Positions 43,861 through 51,340 of a DNA stretch of 64,000 bases are shown here, piece by piece (positions within the stretch are counted from its first letter, which is position 1; the number at the start of each line of letters is the position of its first letter). The notes under the pieces were generated by a model. The model was not told the origin of the DNA. It saw only the letters and a program-made list of their open reading frames with translations, and made no database searches. Source of the stretch: Flavipsychrobacter stenotrophus (lineage in GTDB: Bacteria > Bacteroidota > Bacteroidia > Chitinophagales > Chitinophagaceae); assembly GCF_002954265.1 (NCBI RefSeq), contig NZ_PPSL01000005.1, positions 1-64,000 of the forward strand, given 5' to 3'. The translations under genes and the position numbers were made by a program.

Positions 43861-45375
43861 ATGGAACTTTTTACTGGGAAAATATCAGGCAAACAACTTG
43901 AAGACTTCTTTACTAACGCTATAGAACATCAAAAGCAAAATATCAATAATGCAATTCAGGAATTTGAAATGCCTCAACTGTTTAATAATTGGCGTATTTT
44001 GATTCGATCAATAGACGAAATAATCAATATCCCCTATGAATTAAAAAGTGCTGAAGAAACAGGCCATTTTTTAGAACTTGATTTTGATCTTCTGGAAACT
44101 GATAACATTAATAGGTTAAATTCCGAATTAGGAATAATTAGAGAACGATTTGGTATTCAAGTAGCAGAGCGATTAGAAAAATTGTGTATGATGAGCTTCT
44201 TAATTCATGAGGAATATCAACATAATGGTTTTTACAAGTTTCTCGGCAATGTTAACCTATCAAATGCTATAAATGCAATTCTTTTTTTTCAATCGAGACG
44301 ATTGTATTACGTGGCAATTCAATCGCTTATTCCAAAAATATCGCAGGGAAAAAAAAGAATACAATACAGTGAACTTTTAAATCATTTTCAACCAATTATT
44401 GACAGTAATATGGTAGGAATAACATCCTCCTACCAATATTTACTTCAAAACGAATCGTTAACTGATTTCGAAATGACTTCTGACGGACTGATGGCAGGAG
44501 GGAATTTCGCATACACACACTTAGAAGGCTTTTTTACTGAACCAGAACGACTCTCATTATTGGACCAATTAGAACTTAGACCTGATATTGTTGTAATAAA
44601 AAAGCAACTTCCAAAATCTGATAAATTGATTTTTTCCTTTAGTGAGGTGGCTAATACAATGTTATTATTTGAAGGAGCATTCGACAAGTATCAGATTGAT
44701 CAAAGAAAAGAGTTTATCGAATTAAACTCTTTTTTCCTCGAAGTCGGAGTGTATATTATCGATGATTTCGATATTGTTATTCCAAGAGATGATTTTAATA
44801 TCATTGCAACAAAGTATCCCAAATTTGAGCTATCTGTTAACTCTTCAGATTATTTTGCAGTCTTAAATAGCTTTGCACCTTTTCAAGAAGCTGCTGATAA
44901 TTACCATTCAACTATTGTATTTCTTGCAAGATTTGCCTACAGAACTCTATCATTATGTTTATTAAAAAACAAAACATTTCAGATCAATTCAGGGTTTATT
45001 TTCGAACATAAAATATCTGAAATTCTTACAAAAAATGGATTTAATGTCCTGCCTATCAAAAGAATAAAGCGAAAGGAATTTGATTTGATAACCACCAAAA
45101 ACGGGAAAGTTTATAATTTTCAATGCAAGAATAATTTTTTAGATATTACAAAAGTGGGAATGAATTATAAAAAGATTGGACGGCTTATTAAACTCCTCTG
45201 CACATCCTATGAAAAAGCATTGGTAAAGGAGGCTGGAAGAGAAACGCTAATCAAAGAAGCAACAGGAATAAATGACATAGAACATTTCGTCGTTTCAAGA
45301 TTCCCTGTTATTACTCGAAATCAGAAAATAATTAATTTCAATGATCTGGAAAATAGATTGATAATCGGACTATAA
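43861..45375 (+). CDS. Large protein with C-terminal PD-(D/E)xK-like nuclease domain
   Basis: The 504-residue protein has a long helical N-terminal part (about 1-360), no signal and no membrane segment. The C-terminal part contains GFIFEHKISEILTKNGFNVL and EFDLITTKNGKVYNFQCKNN (about 400-425). That gives an Asp followed by Q-x-K after a strand, a PD-(D/E)xK-type active site found in Mrr-like nucleases. The N-terminal part is unknown and could sense phage or DNA. It stands alone at the right end of island 1, 135 bp from att2, a typical place for recently gained defence cargo. Confidence 0.6.
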   Translation: MELFTGKISGKQLEDFFTNAIEHQKQNINNAIQEFEMPQLFNNWRILIRSIDEIINIPYELKSAEETGHFLELDFDLLETDNINRLNSELGIIRERFGIQVAERLEKLCMMSFLIHEEYQHNGFYKFLGNVNLSNAINAILFFQSRRLYYVAIQSLIPKISQGKKRIQYSELLNHFQPIIDSNMVGITSSYQYLLQNESLTDFEMTSDGLMAGGNFAYTHLEGFFTEPERLSLLDQLELRPDIVVIKKQLPKSDKLIFSFSEVANTMLLFEGAFDKYQIDQRKEFIELNSFFLEVGVYIIDDFDIVIPRDDFNIIATKYPKFELSVNSSDYFAVLNSFAPFQEAADNYHSTIVFLARFAYRTLSLCLLKNKTFQINSGFIFEHKISEILTKNGFNVLPIKRIKRKEFDLITTKNGKVYNFQCKNNFLDITKVGMNYKKIGRLIKLLCTSYEKALVKEAGRETLIKEATGINDIEHFVVSRFPVITRNQKIINFNDLENRLIIGL

Positions 45376-45393
45376 TAATCTGGCGCCAAAAAA

Positions 45394-45413
45394 TTGCATT
45401 GTATTTTGCATTG
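45394..45413 (+). repeat. Candidate integrase arm sites, right end of island 1
   Basis: TTGCATTG at 45394 and at 45406 (period 12), about 97 bp inside att2, in the same orientation as the TTGCACTAT pair at 10612-10632. Confidence 0.5.
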
Positions 45414-45509
45414 AACTACTGTATCACTTAAGGCTCAAAAACATACATTTTATACTGTTGCTCAATACAATAGTTGCTTTTAAAGGTCAATAGGATGACT
45501 TCCAAGCGC

Positions 45510-45564
45510 GACTCAAAATCTGGTTATCGCAAGGTAGTGCAGGTTCGATTCCTGTTCTGGGCAC
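45510..45564 (+). repeat. Attachment site att2 (tRNA-Leu 3' copy, 55 bp)
   Basis: Identical to 10474-10528. It lies between island 1 and island 2, lacks the tRNA 5' half and is not a functional tRNA. Confidence 0.9.
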
Positions 45565-45580
45565 CTAAATCACAAGTAAG

Positions 45581-45617
45581 AACCTCATACCTGACAAGGG
45601 TTTGAGGTTTTTCTTTT
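45581..45617 (+). terminator. Terminator behind att2
   Basis: AACCTCA (from 45581) pairs with TGAGGTT (to about 45609), followed by TTTCTTTTT. It occupies the same place relative to the tRNA end as the hairpin at 10552. Confidence 0.65.
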
Positions 45618-45624
45618 TGTATTT

Positions 45625-45641
45625 GGGACGGATATGGGACG
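45625..45641 (+). repeat. Candidate integrase arm sites, left end of island 2
   Basis: GGGACG at 45625 and 45636 (period 11), 61 bp inside att2. It differs from the TTGCA pairs of island 1. Confidence 0.45.
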
Positions 45642-45697
45642 CCTTTCAAGCAAATAAAAGAAAACAACTTAAGGGTTGATGATAATACGGAGGAAAA

Positions 45698-45729
45698 ATT
45701 TGGGTTTCCTTTTGGAAACGGAAACCCAA
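45698..45729 (-). terminator. Perfect 11-bp hairpin, minus-strand terminator-like
   Basis: TTTGGGTTTCC and GGAAACCCAAA (45719-45729). On the minus strand a short T run follows. The rest of the 45642-46086 region (445 bp) holds the direct repeat at 45741 and A/T-rich sequence before the array; no gene is supported. Confidence 0.55.
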
Positions 45730-45740
45730 ATAAAATAAAT

Positions 45741-45790
45741 TTCTTTTCAGGGGACTTTTACCTTTGGAGAGTGACCGTCTCAAAAGAAAC
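45741..45790 (+). repeat. Direct repeat shared with 51009-51062
   Basis: TTTTCAGGGGACTTT and, about 30 bp later, CCGTCTCAAAAGAAA occur in both places, with imperfect sequence between. One copy lies behind att2 and one behind att3. Confidence 0.65.
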
Positions 45791-46086
45791 CGGCATAAAA
45801 AGCAGTATTGTGCACATACTACAAATCTTGAATAGCCGGAAAGAAAATACAACATAACTCTCTTTTCCAATGACCTCTATTGCAAATAAGAGCAACGAGC
45901 AGAAGGCAGGAATATATCATTGATTTCACCTTAAGAACTGTCCTAATTAGGTATTCTTCGAACTAGAAATCTACCTATTAGAACCCAGCATTTAGGATTT
46001 CTTAAAGCTAATATCCAATGAAAACCAATGTGGAGTTATTTTTATTTTAGCAGGATAGATTAAAGAAGAAACACTTTTAATCTCTT

Positions 46087-47438
46087 TCACTGATTTGCTT
46101 TCAACATTTAGTACTTTCAAGGTCTTAGACATCCATCAACAATAAGAACCCCGTTAGGATTGGTTGTGATTTGCTTTCAACATTTAGTACTTTCAAGGTC
46201 TTAGACATCTAGTGGTGATCACTTATGTAGGTCTTACCTCTTGTGATTTGCTTTCAACATTTAGTACTTTCAAGGTCTTAGACATCTCAACCGTGAAGAC
46301 GTAGACAACGATAACTGTTGTGATTTGCTTTCAACATTTAGTACTTTCAAGGTCTTAGACATCTAATTAAAAATTGATGCATTAGCGAACTATGTTGTGA
46401 TTTGCTTTCAACATTTAGTACTTTCAAGGTCTTAGACATCATAGATATTGCCAGGCACTAATAAACATTGGTTGTGATTTGCTTTCAACATTTAGTACTT
46501 TCAAGGTCTTAGACATCCCTGAACGCCAGCACCCCTATCGAAAAGCTGTTGTGATTTGCTTTCAACATTTAGTACTTTCAAGGTCTTAGACATCCTTAAC
46601 GACGCTATAGAGGCAACAGAATCTGTTGTGATTTGCTTTCAACATTTAGTACTTTCAAGGTCTTAGACATCGAAGATAAGAACGCTCTGGCCCATGTAGC
46701 GTTGTGATTTGCTTTCAACATTTAGTACTTTCAAGGTCTTAGACATCCCTGAACGCCAGCACCCCTATCGAAAAGCTGTTGTGATTTGCTTTCAACATTT
46801 AGTACTTTCAAGGTCTTAGACATCTTTGTGCTCAATCTGGCACTTAATGCAGCCGGTTGTGATTTGCTTTCAACATTTAGTACTTTCAAGGTCTTAGACA
46901 TCGCATACCCTATGTTTATAAGGTCGCAATCTGTTGTGATTTGCTTTCAACATTTAGTACTTTCAAGGTCTTAGACATCAGATAATGACTACCTCAAAGC
47001 GCCGGCACGTTGTGATTTGCTTTCAACATTTAGTACTTTCAAGGTCTTAGACATCATAGAACTGCTGCCCAGTCATTGCCACATGTTGTGATTTGCTTTC
47101 AACATTTAGTACTTTCAAGGTCTTAGACATCTTTTTCGACTAAGCCCGGCACAACTCCGGGGTTGTGATTTGCTTTCAACATTTAGTACTTTCAAGGTCT
47201 TAGACATCTCATGATCGCTTTATTTTATCTGTGAACCTGTTGTGATTTGCTTTCAACATTTAGTACTTTCAAGGTCTTAGACATCATGGTTCGGCTATTA
47301 CATCAGCACACCAGTGTTGTGATTTGCTTTCAACATTTAGTACTTTCAAGGTCTTAGACATCCTTAATGAGCAGGTAGCGAACGGTAAACTGTTGTGATT
47401 TGCTTTCAACATTTAGTACTTTCAAGGTCTTAGACATC
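46087..47438 (+). CRISPR. CRISPR array, 18 repeats of 47 bp, type II-C-like, no cas genes
   Basis: The repeat starts GTTGTGATTTGCTTTCAA and ends GGTCTTAGACATC, with 17 spacers of 29-31 bp. The first 18 bases match the start of Bacteroidota type II-C (Cas9) repeats as I remember them. Repeat starts: 46087, 46163, 46240, 46317, 46394, 46471, 46548, 46625, 46701, 46778, 46856, 46933, 47009, 47085, 47162, 47239, 47316, 47392. The first repeat has TCAC instead of GTTG at its 5' end and repeat 3 has C at base 1. Spacers 6 (46518-46547) and 9 (46748-46777) are identical. No cas genes or anti-repeat were seen in this window. Orientation follows the II-C repeat form and is inference. Confidence 0.95.
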
Positions 47439-48313
47439 CTTAATGTAGATTCATCGTCAAGATTTGATAACTCTTCGTATAGCCAAACAAGTAGTTCTCC
47501 TCGCAATGTCATCATTTCTTGATGCTTGCTTCTATTGGGGTCAAAGACGTCTTTGAAAGTCCTATCAGACTGGATTCTGAAGAACAGAAACTGGCTAAAT
47601 AGTCCATTTTCGATATCGGGAATTAATTTCTTGAGTTGATTTTCCGTGCTACTAAGTAAAATTGTTAAGCAGGGTCTTTGGATTACAATTGTTCCACTCG
47701 TTTTTCTGCTCATGCTAAGGGTTTCATGCTCGAATGCAACTCTAAGGAGGTCGGAAAAGTTTCCATGTTCTGATTTATTCGCGGCTGATACAGTATCAGT
47801 CTCAGTTTCAACTATTATTCCTCTGGAGTGATTTTCTAACAGTATTTTGTAAAAATTGCTCTTGGTATTGTTTGCGGGTATGATCAACATTGCCTCAGTC
47901 TTGTCAACGTCGTTTATTTCTTGTTTGACTCTGTTTCTTTCAGTCATTTCCCTTTGAATTGGCATTATCAATTCCTTGCACGCTGTTAGGCCTCCCTTTC
48001 CGGAGCCGAATGGCCCTATAATGTATCCATAAAGGTTTGCTTCGTACCTCTTACCTGCGTATTTGGTATAGTAGCCGGGCAAAACTCCGCTGATTAGGAC
48101 AATCGAACTGAATAGAGCCATTGCTTTTTCCTGCTCCGTCTCATGTTCATCAGGAATGGGTTTAAGAATGTCGGGCAATATCTTGTATATCACCGTCGGA
48201 AATTTTGAGCCTTCTTCCATCAGTAAGTCCTCTACTGCGAAATCGTTCATCGATTTCATTTTACCTATATTTACTTGATCTTTATTCGACTTTACTTTGT
48301 TTCTTGTTGTCAT
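47439..48313 (-). pseudogene. DUF3987-family protein, truncated by the CRISPR array
   Basis: The gene (ATG at 48313) encodes a DUF3987 ATPase-like domain: ANLYGYIIGPFGSGKGG (Walker-like P-loop), IIVETETDTVSAAN, and SMSRKTSGTIVIQRPCLTIL. DUF3987 proteins are replication/primase-helicase associated and common on Bacteroidota mobile elements, usually 450-700 residues. Here native similarity stops near residue 290. The last codons run straight into the last CRISPR repeat (RMSKTLKVLNVESKSQ) and stop at 47354. The array or a deletion event therefore removed the C-terminal half. The excisionase-like gene lies 73 bp upstream in the same direction. Confidence 0.8.
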
Positions 48314-48386
48314 TTCAATTGATTCTGTTGTTAAGAATATTACCATAGTGGTCGTATAGCAGCCACTATGGCAGTCGTTTGGTTGA

Positions 48387-48668
48387 TTACCTATGTTTTA
48401 AAGTGATTAGCGCTTTCTCGAGTATTTTGTCTCTAGTTGGCACCTGATTTTGCATAGCCCATCGAGTCACCTGATGGCGTTCGAAGAAAAGGGTCTTCCC
48501 CTGAATCTTGCTGTGAGGGATGATACGTTGATGTGTCCATTTGTAGATGCAGCTTTTGCTGACACCTAGGTAACATGCTACTTCATCGACTGACAGTAGT
48601 CGCTTTGAAGTCCTCATCTGAAAGAGCATCTCTTGAATTGTTGCTGTTAAGTTTTCAATTTTTGTCAT
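48387..48668 (-). CDS. Excisionase-like helix-turn-helix protein
   Basis: The 93-residue protein has the HTH_17/excisionase pattern: LLSVDEVACYLGVSKSCIYK followed by WTHQRIIPHSKIQGKTLFF (wing). In Bacteroidota elements such proteins sit between the integrase and DUF3987 genes and act in excision or regulation, exactly as here. The start MTKIENLTATIQE and A-rich leader look right. It lies 33 bp after the integrase gene, so both are on one transcript. Confidence 0.8.
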   Translation of the reverse strand: MTKIENLTATIQEMLFQMRTSKRLLSVDEVACYLGVSKSCIYKWTHQRIIPHSKIQGKTLFFERHQVTRWAMQNQVPTRDKILEKALITLKHR

Positions 48669-48701
48669 GTTGCTTTGTTTTTTTGGTTTTGAAAGAAAAT
48701 T

Positions 48702-49760
48702 TTAAAATGTGAATGATGGCAGTTTTTGAATTGCCTGTTGTTTTAATGAATCGCTGATTCTGACATAGCGCTGACTCGTTGAAATATTAGTGTGACCTAA
48801 CAGCTTGCTGGCGATAGAAATGTCAATACCCTGTGCAATCATTTCTGTTCCATAGGAATGACGAGCACAGTGGAATGTTATGTGTTTTTCTATTCCTGCA
48901 TCACGTGTCCAGTTCCTGATAATTTTCAAAGCACCGGTATGTGAAGGGAGTTTGAAAATCAAACTTTCTGAGTTGCCTTTTTCTCCTAACAAACACAGAG
49001 CATCATTATTTAGAGGTATCGTGACCCGGCTCTGCGTTTTGGATTGTATTATGCTGACAGATTTTGATTGAATGTTTTTCCAAAGCAATTGCTTAATGTC
49101 TACCCACCTGAGGCCAGTGGTTAAGGCAAATAAGAACGCTCGTCGTACATTGTCATTTCCGCAAAATGTGTCATATAGTCTTCTTATCTCTTCAGTTGTC
49201 AAAACCTCCTTTACGATGTATGAATACTGTTTCACACGAATCCTCCTAGTTGGATTATTCCTAAATAACAGTTCTTCTGTTGCTGCATCAATAATTTGCT
49301 TTAGCTTACTGAAATAATTATGAGCACTTTCTCCTTTAAGTTCGTTTTCGAGTGATTTGGCAAACCTTTGCATTGCAATCTCTGTCATTTCAAATGCTGG
49401 TATTTTATCCTTGCCAAAGAATGTCTTGAGTCTATTTAACACACCCCAGTATTTTCTCTTGTCTTTTACAGCATGTTGGTTGATGAAGTTGACTGCGTAT
49501 GCAATGAAGTCTTCGGTAATACGGTAATCTTCCTGGAGCATGTACTCCCCATTCAGCATCCTTTTAGTTTCCTCATTGGCAATCTTCCTTGCGATTATCA
49601 TTTTCTCCTTCTTTTCTTCTCGCTCCTCAAATGTTGACGGATTGGTTTTGAATTGAAGTTTCAATGATGTTTTTATTCTGACGCCGTCAATTGTGCGAAT
49701 CAGGATTAAGCTTGTTTTGCCTGTCGCCTTGCTCTTTTCTTCATAAATTTTCGCTGTCAT
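48702..49760 (-). CDS. Tyrosine recombinase (integrase of island 2)
   Basis: The 352-residue protein has an N-terminal arm-like domain, a core-binding domain (about 70-160) and a full catalytic set: TTGLRWVDIKQLL (Arg), HCARHSYGTEM (H-x-x-R), LLGHTNISTSQRY (His and Tyr). It looks intact and active, unlike the rest of island 2. It is the first gene of the integrase-HTH-DUF3987 run. It differs in type from the two island-1 integrases, which fits the different arm-site repeats. Confidence 0.9.
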   Translation of the reverse strand: MTAKIYEEKSKATGKTSLILIRTIDGVRIKTSLKLQFKTNPSTFEEREEKKEKMIIARKIANEETKRMLNGEYMLQEDYRITEDFIAYAVNFINQHAVKDKRKYWGVLNRLKTFFGKDKIPAFEMTEIAMQRFAKSLENELKGESAHNYFSKLKQIIDAATEELLFRNNPTRRIRVKQYSYIVKEVLTTEEIRRLYDTFCGNDNVRRAFLFALTTGLRWVDIKQLLWKNIQSKSVSIIQSKTQSRVTIPLNNDALCLLGEKGNSESLIFKLPSHTGALKIIRNWTRDAGIEKHITFHCARHSYGTEMIAQGIDISIASKLLGHTNISTSQRYVRISDSLKQQAIQKLPSFTF

Positions 49761-50154
49761 TTTATGTCATTTTATTTTTTAATGTATTTTTACCCTTCCT
49801 GTATTTGTACGTCCGTCGATTTTTAACCAGTTTGCTGATAACTTCTGTTTTCGTCCTTGTTGATTTCCATTTTTGAATACTTTGGTCTCGTGTTATCCAA
49901 GTGCATAATGCTCTCCCTATAGTAAACTTCGCTGTAGTAACGCAGTTTGCATAAAAAAGAGCTACTTATTAAATAAATTTCTAAAGCTAAGTTCCAAATA
50001 ATTTTATAAAATATTACCTTTCAATTACTTAAATATATTATACATAGTTATTTGATTGGTCGAAAGAAAAATCGGGAGTTTTAAAAAGGCATCAATTCAT
50101 TTCAGCCTTCCCCAAAAACCGATACGTTCATTTTACTTTTTGTATATTTGACAT
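49761..50154. other. 394-bp gap, no gene
   Basis: A/T-rich. It holds the integrase promoter region and a TATATTTG box (50143-50150) 5 bp before the IS3 OrfA ATG. I see nothing else. Confidence 0.5.
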
Positions 50155-50409
50155 ATGAAACAAGAGCTAACTCCTGAAGCTATTTTTGAAATTATTTCAA
50201 AACAGGACTTTGATCAATCTACTGGGATTGAGAAAACTCAGTACTATGAATTGATTAATACTTATAGAGGTATGAAACTCAGTCAACTTCGTACAATGAG
50301 AGATTTGGAGACTGAGAATGAGAAACTTAAACAGAAAAACAAGGAATTGTCAAGAGTGGAAACCGCAATCGAAGACCTAAAAAAAAATTCCAACTCTAAG
50401 AAGAAATGA
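50155..50409 (+). CDS. IS3-type transposase OrfA-like protein
   Basis: The 84-residue protein has a helical HTH-like N-terminus and a C-terminal leucine-rich coiled coil (LETENEKLKQKNKEL), the layout of IS3-family OrfA. The run AAAAAAAAATTCC near its 3' end resembles a slippery site for making the OrfAB fusion. OrfB follows in the +1 frame but is truncated. It is a remnant, and the transposition function is lost. Confidence 0.6.
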   Translation: MKQELTPEAIFEIISKQDFDQSTGIEKTQYYELINTYRGMKLSQLRTMRDLETENEKLKQKNKELSRVETAIEDLKKNSNSKKK

Positions 50410-50410
50410 T

Positions 50411-50704
50411 ACTTCATGGTTTAAAATAGCACTTATAGATTTCCTTAAAAATGACTGCAAAGTTAGTTTAAGGTTGGCCTGTAGAATTGTTGGTTTCAGC
50501 ACTTCATCTTATTACTACGAACGGGGCACAAGGTCTGGGGAGGTTATTGATAAATTAGATGAGTTGATTCAATTGCATCCAAATTGGGGAATTGATAGCT
50601 GCTATGAAGAAATTCGGAAGCAGGGACTAAAATGGAACAGGAAAAAAGTTCTAAATAATTACAGATACTTTAGATTAAATGTGAACAATCGAAATGATAG
50701 GTGA
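50411..50704 (+). pseudogene. IS3-type transposase OrfB, truncated N-terminal fragment
   Basis: The frame encodes SLRLACRIVGFSTSSYYY and LIQLHPNWGIDSCYEEIRKQ, the HTH_21 start of IS3 OrfB. It stops after about 98 codons; full OrfB is about 280 residues, and the DDE catalytic core is missing. The decay point is 126 bp before the att3 repeat, so island 2 was damaged at its right end. Confidence 0.7.
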
Positions 50705-50710
50705 AAATGC

Positions 50711-50732
50711 CGGACGTTTTTCGGACGTTTTT
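50711..50732 (+). repeat. Candidate integrase arm sites, right end of island 2
   Basis: CGGACGTTTTT at 50711 and at 50722 (period 11), 98 bp inside att3, echoing the GGGACG pair (period 11) at 45625. Confidence 0.5.
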
Positions 50733-50829
50733 CAGAAGTGAAAGGAAAAATGAACATGGTATGAGTGGGTTGAAAACCATGTAAATATTGACTTCTATCA
50801 TTTTTTATAGTTAGATTATCTCGGTTAAT

Positions 50830-50846
50830 ATTCCTGTTCTGGGCAC
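50830..50846 (+). repeat. Attachment site att3 (17 bp of tRNA 3' end)
   Basis: ATTCCTGTTCTGGGCAC equals the last 17 bp of att1 and att2. It is the outer boundary of island 2 with the chromosome. The gap 50705-51340 holds this site, the arm pair, a degenerate palindrome (50780-50793), a terminator and a direct repeat; no gene. Confidence 0.75.
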
Positions 50847-50912
50847 ATTCCGCTGATTATCAGCATATTACATGGGAGATTGACTAAGTGATTAGACCTT
50901 CTTCAAACAACT

Positions 50913-50962
50913 AAAGTACCAAGTATTTGCAAGCAACTTGCAAGCTTGGTACTTTCTTTTTT
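50913..50962 (+). terminator. Strong terminator behind att3 (probable original tRNA terminator)
   Basis: AAAGTACCAAG (50913-50923) pairs with CTTGGTACTTT (50945-50955), with an inner GCAAG/CTTGC stem, followed by C and TTTTTT. As the outermost of three it is likely the chromosomal tRNA-Leu terminator. Confidence 0.85.
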
Positions 50963-51008
50963 ATGGCAATGTTACCTCTATCAACCATTGACAGGTTGTA
51001 AGTCATTT

Positions 51009-51062
51009 CGTTTTCAGGGGACTTTAAGATTTTTGAGAGGTAGTCCGTCTCAAAAGAAATCT
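51009..51062 (+). repeat. Direct repeat shared with 45741-45790
   Basis: TTTTCAGGGGACTTT and CCGTCTCAAAAGAAA recur as in the earlier copy, behind the att3 terminator. Confidence 0.65.
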
Positions 51063-51313
51063 GTTAGTCAGTCGCTTCTTTGCCATACATTTTAAGCGTC
51101 CGACTGACAGCATGTAAATATAACAAATATTTCAATTACCCTAAACAACTCAGGGCATTCCACCCGGCAATGAGTGCAAGTGCTTAGTACAAAGCACACC
51201 CACTATATCAGCAAACTGGCATACCCCTTCGGCGATAGGCCTGTTTGCTGGTTTAAATATTGGGAAGAGGGTATGGGTTAAGCCATGGTAAAGTTCTTAC
51301 ATTAGTTTTCACT

Positions 51314-51321
51314 TATCTTTG
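51314..51321 (+). promoter_or_regulatory. Bacteroidota -7 promoter box before the lipoprotein gene
   Basis: TATCTTTG lies 19 bp before the ATG at 51341. The -33 element is not clear. Confidence 0.45.
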
Positions 51322-51340
51322 TTACCTAAAAACTATAGCT

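Larger units (their letters stand above)
10528..45564. mobile_element. Island 1: 35-kb integrative defence island in tRNA-Leu
   Basis: The segment is bounded by the 55-bp direct repeats at 10474-10528 and 45510-45564. It carries two tyrosine recombinases (36770 and 42453), at least a dozen defence-like genes, and dispersed repeats not seen in the flanks. No conjugation or phage structural genes were found, so it is more likely a passively moved or mobilised island than a complete ICE or prophage. Exact crossover bases within the repeat cannot be told. Confidence 0.85.
45565..50846. mobile_element. Island 2: 5.3-kb decayed integrative element with CRISPR array
   Basis: It spans from att2 to a 17-bp tRNA-end repeat at 50830-50846. 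It holds its own tyrosine recombinase (48702), an excisionase-like HTH gene (48387), a broken DUF3987 gene, a CRISPR array and an IS3 remnant. The decay suggests it is an older tenant of the same tRNA. Confidence 0.7.

Noticed and set aside
10528-45564. Island 1 as a prophage or a complete conjugative element
   Set aside because: No capsid, tail, portal, relaxase or type IV secretion genes could be found in any frame.
45646-45870. 74-codon minus-strand frame behind att2
   Set aside because: It overlaps a perfect hairpin and a direct repeat, has odd composition and no family resemblance.
46786-46974. Open frame inside the CRISPR array
   Set aside because: It is only the repeats and spacers read through by chance; the translated repeat recurs in it.
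46087-47438. CRISPR array belonging to type VI-B (Cas13b)
   Set aside because: The repeat is 47 bp with the GTTGTGATTTGC start of type II-C; VI-B repeats as I remember are 36 bp and end differently.
46087-47438. Self-targeting spacers against this window
   Set aside because: By eye no spacer matches another stretch of the 64 kb; an exact search would be needed to be sure.
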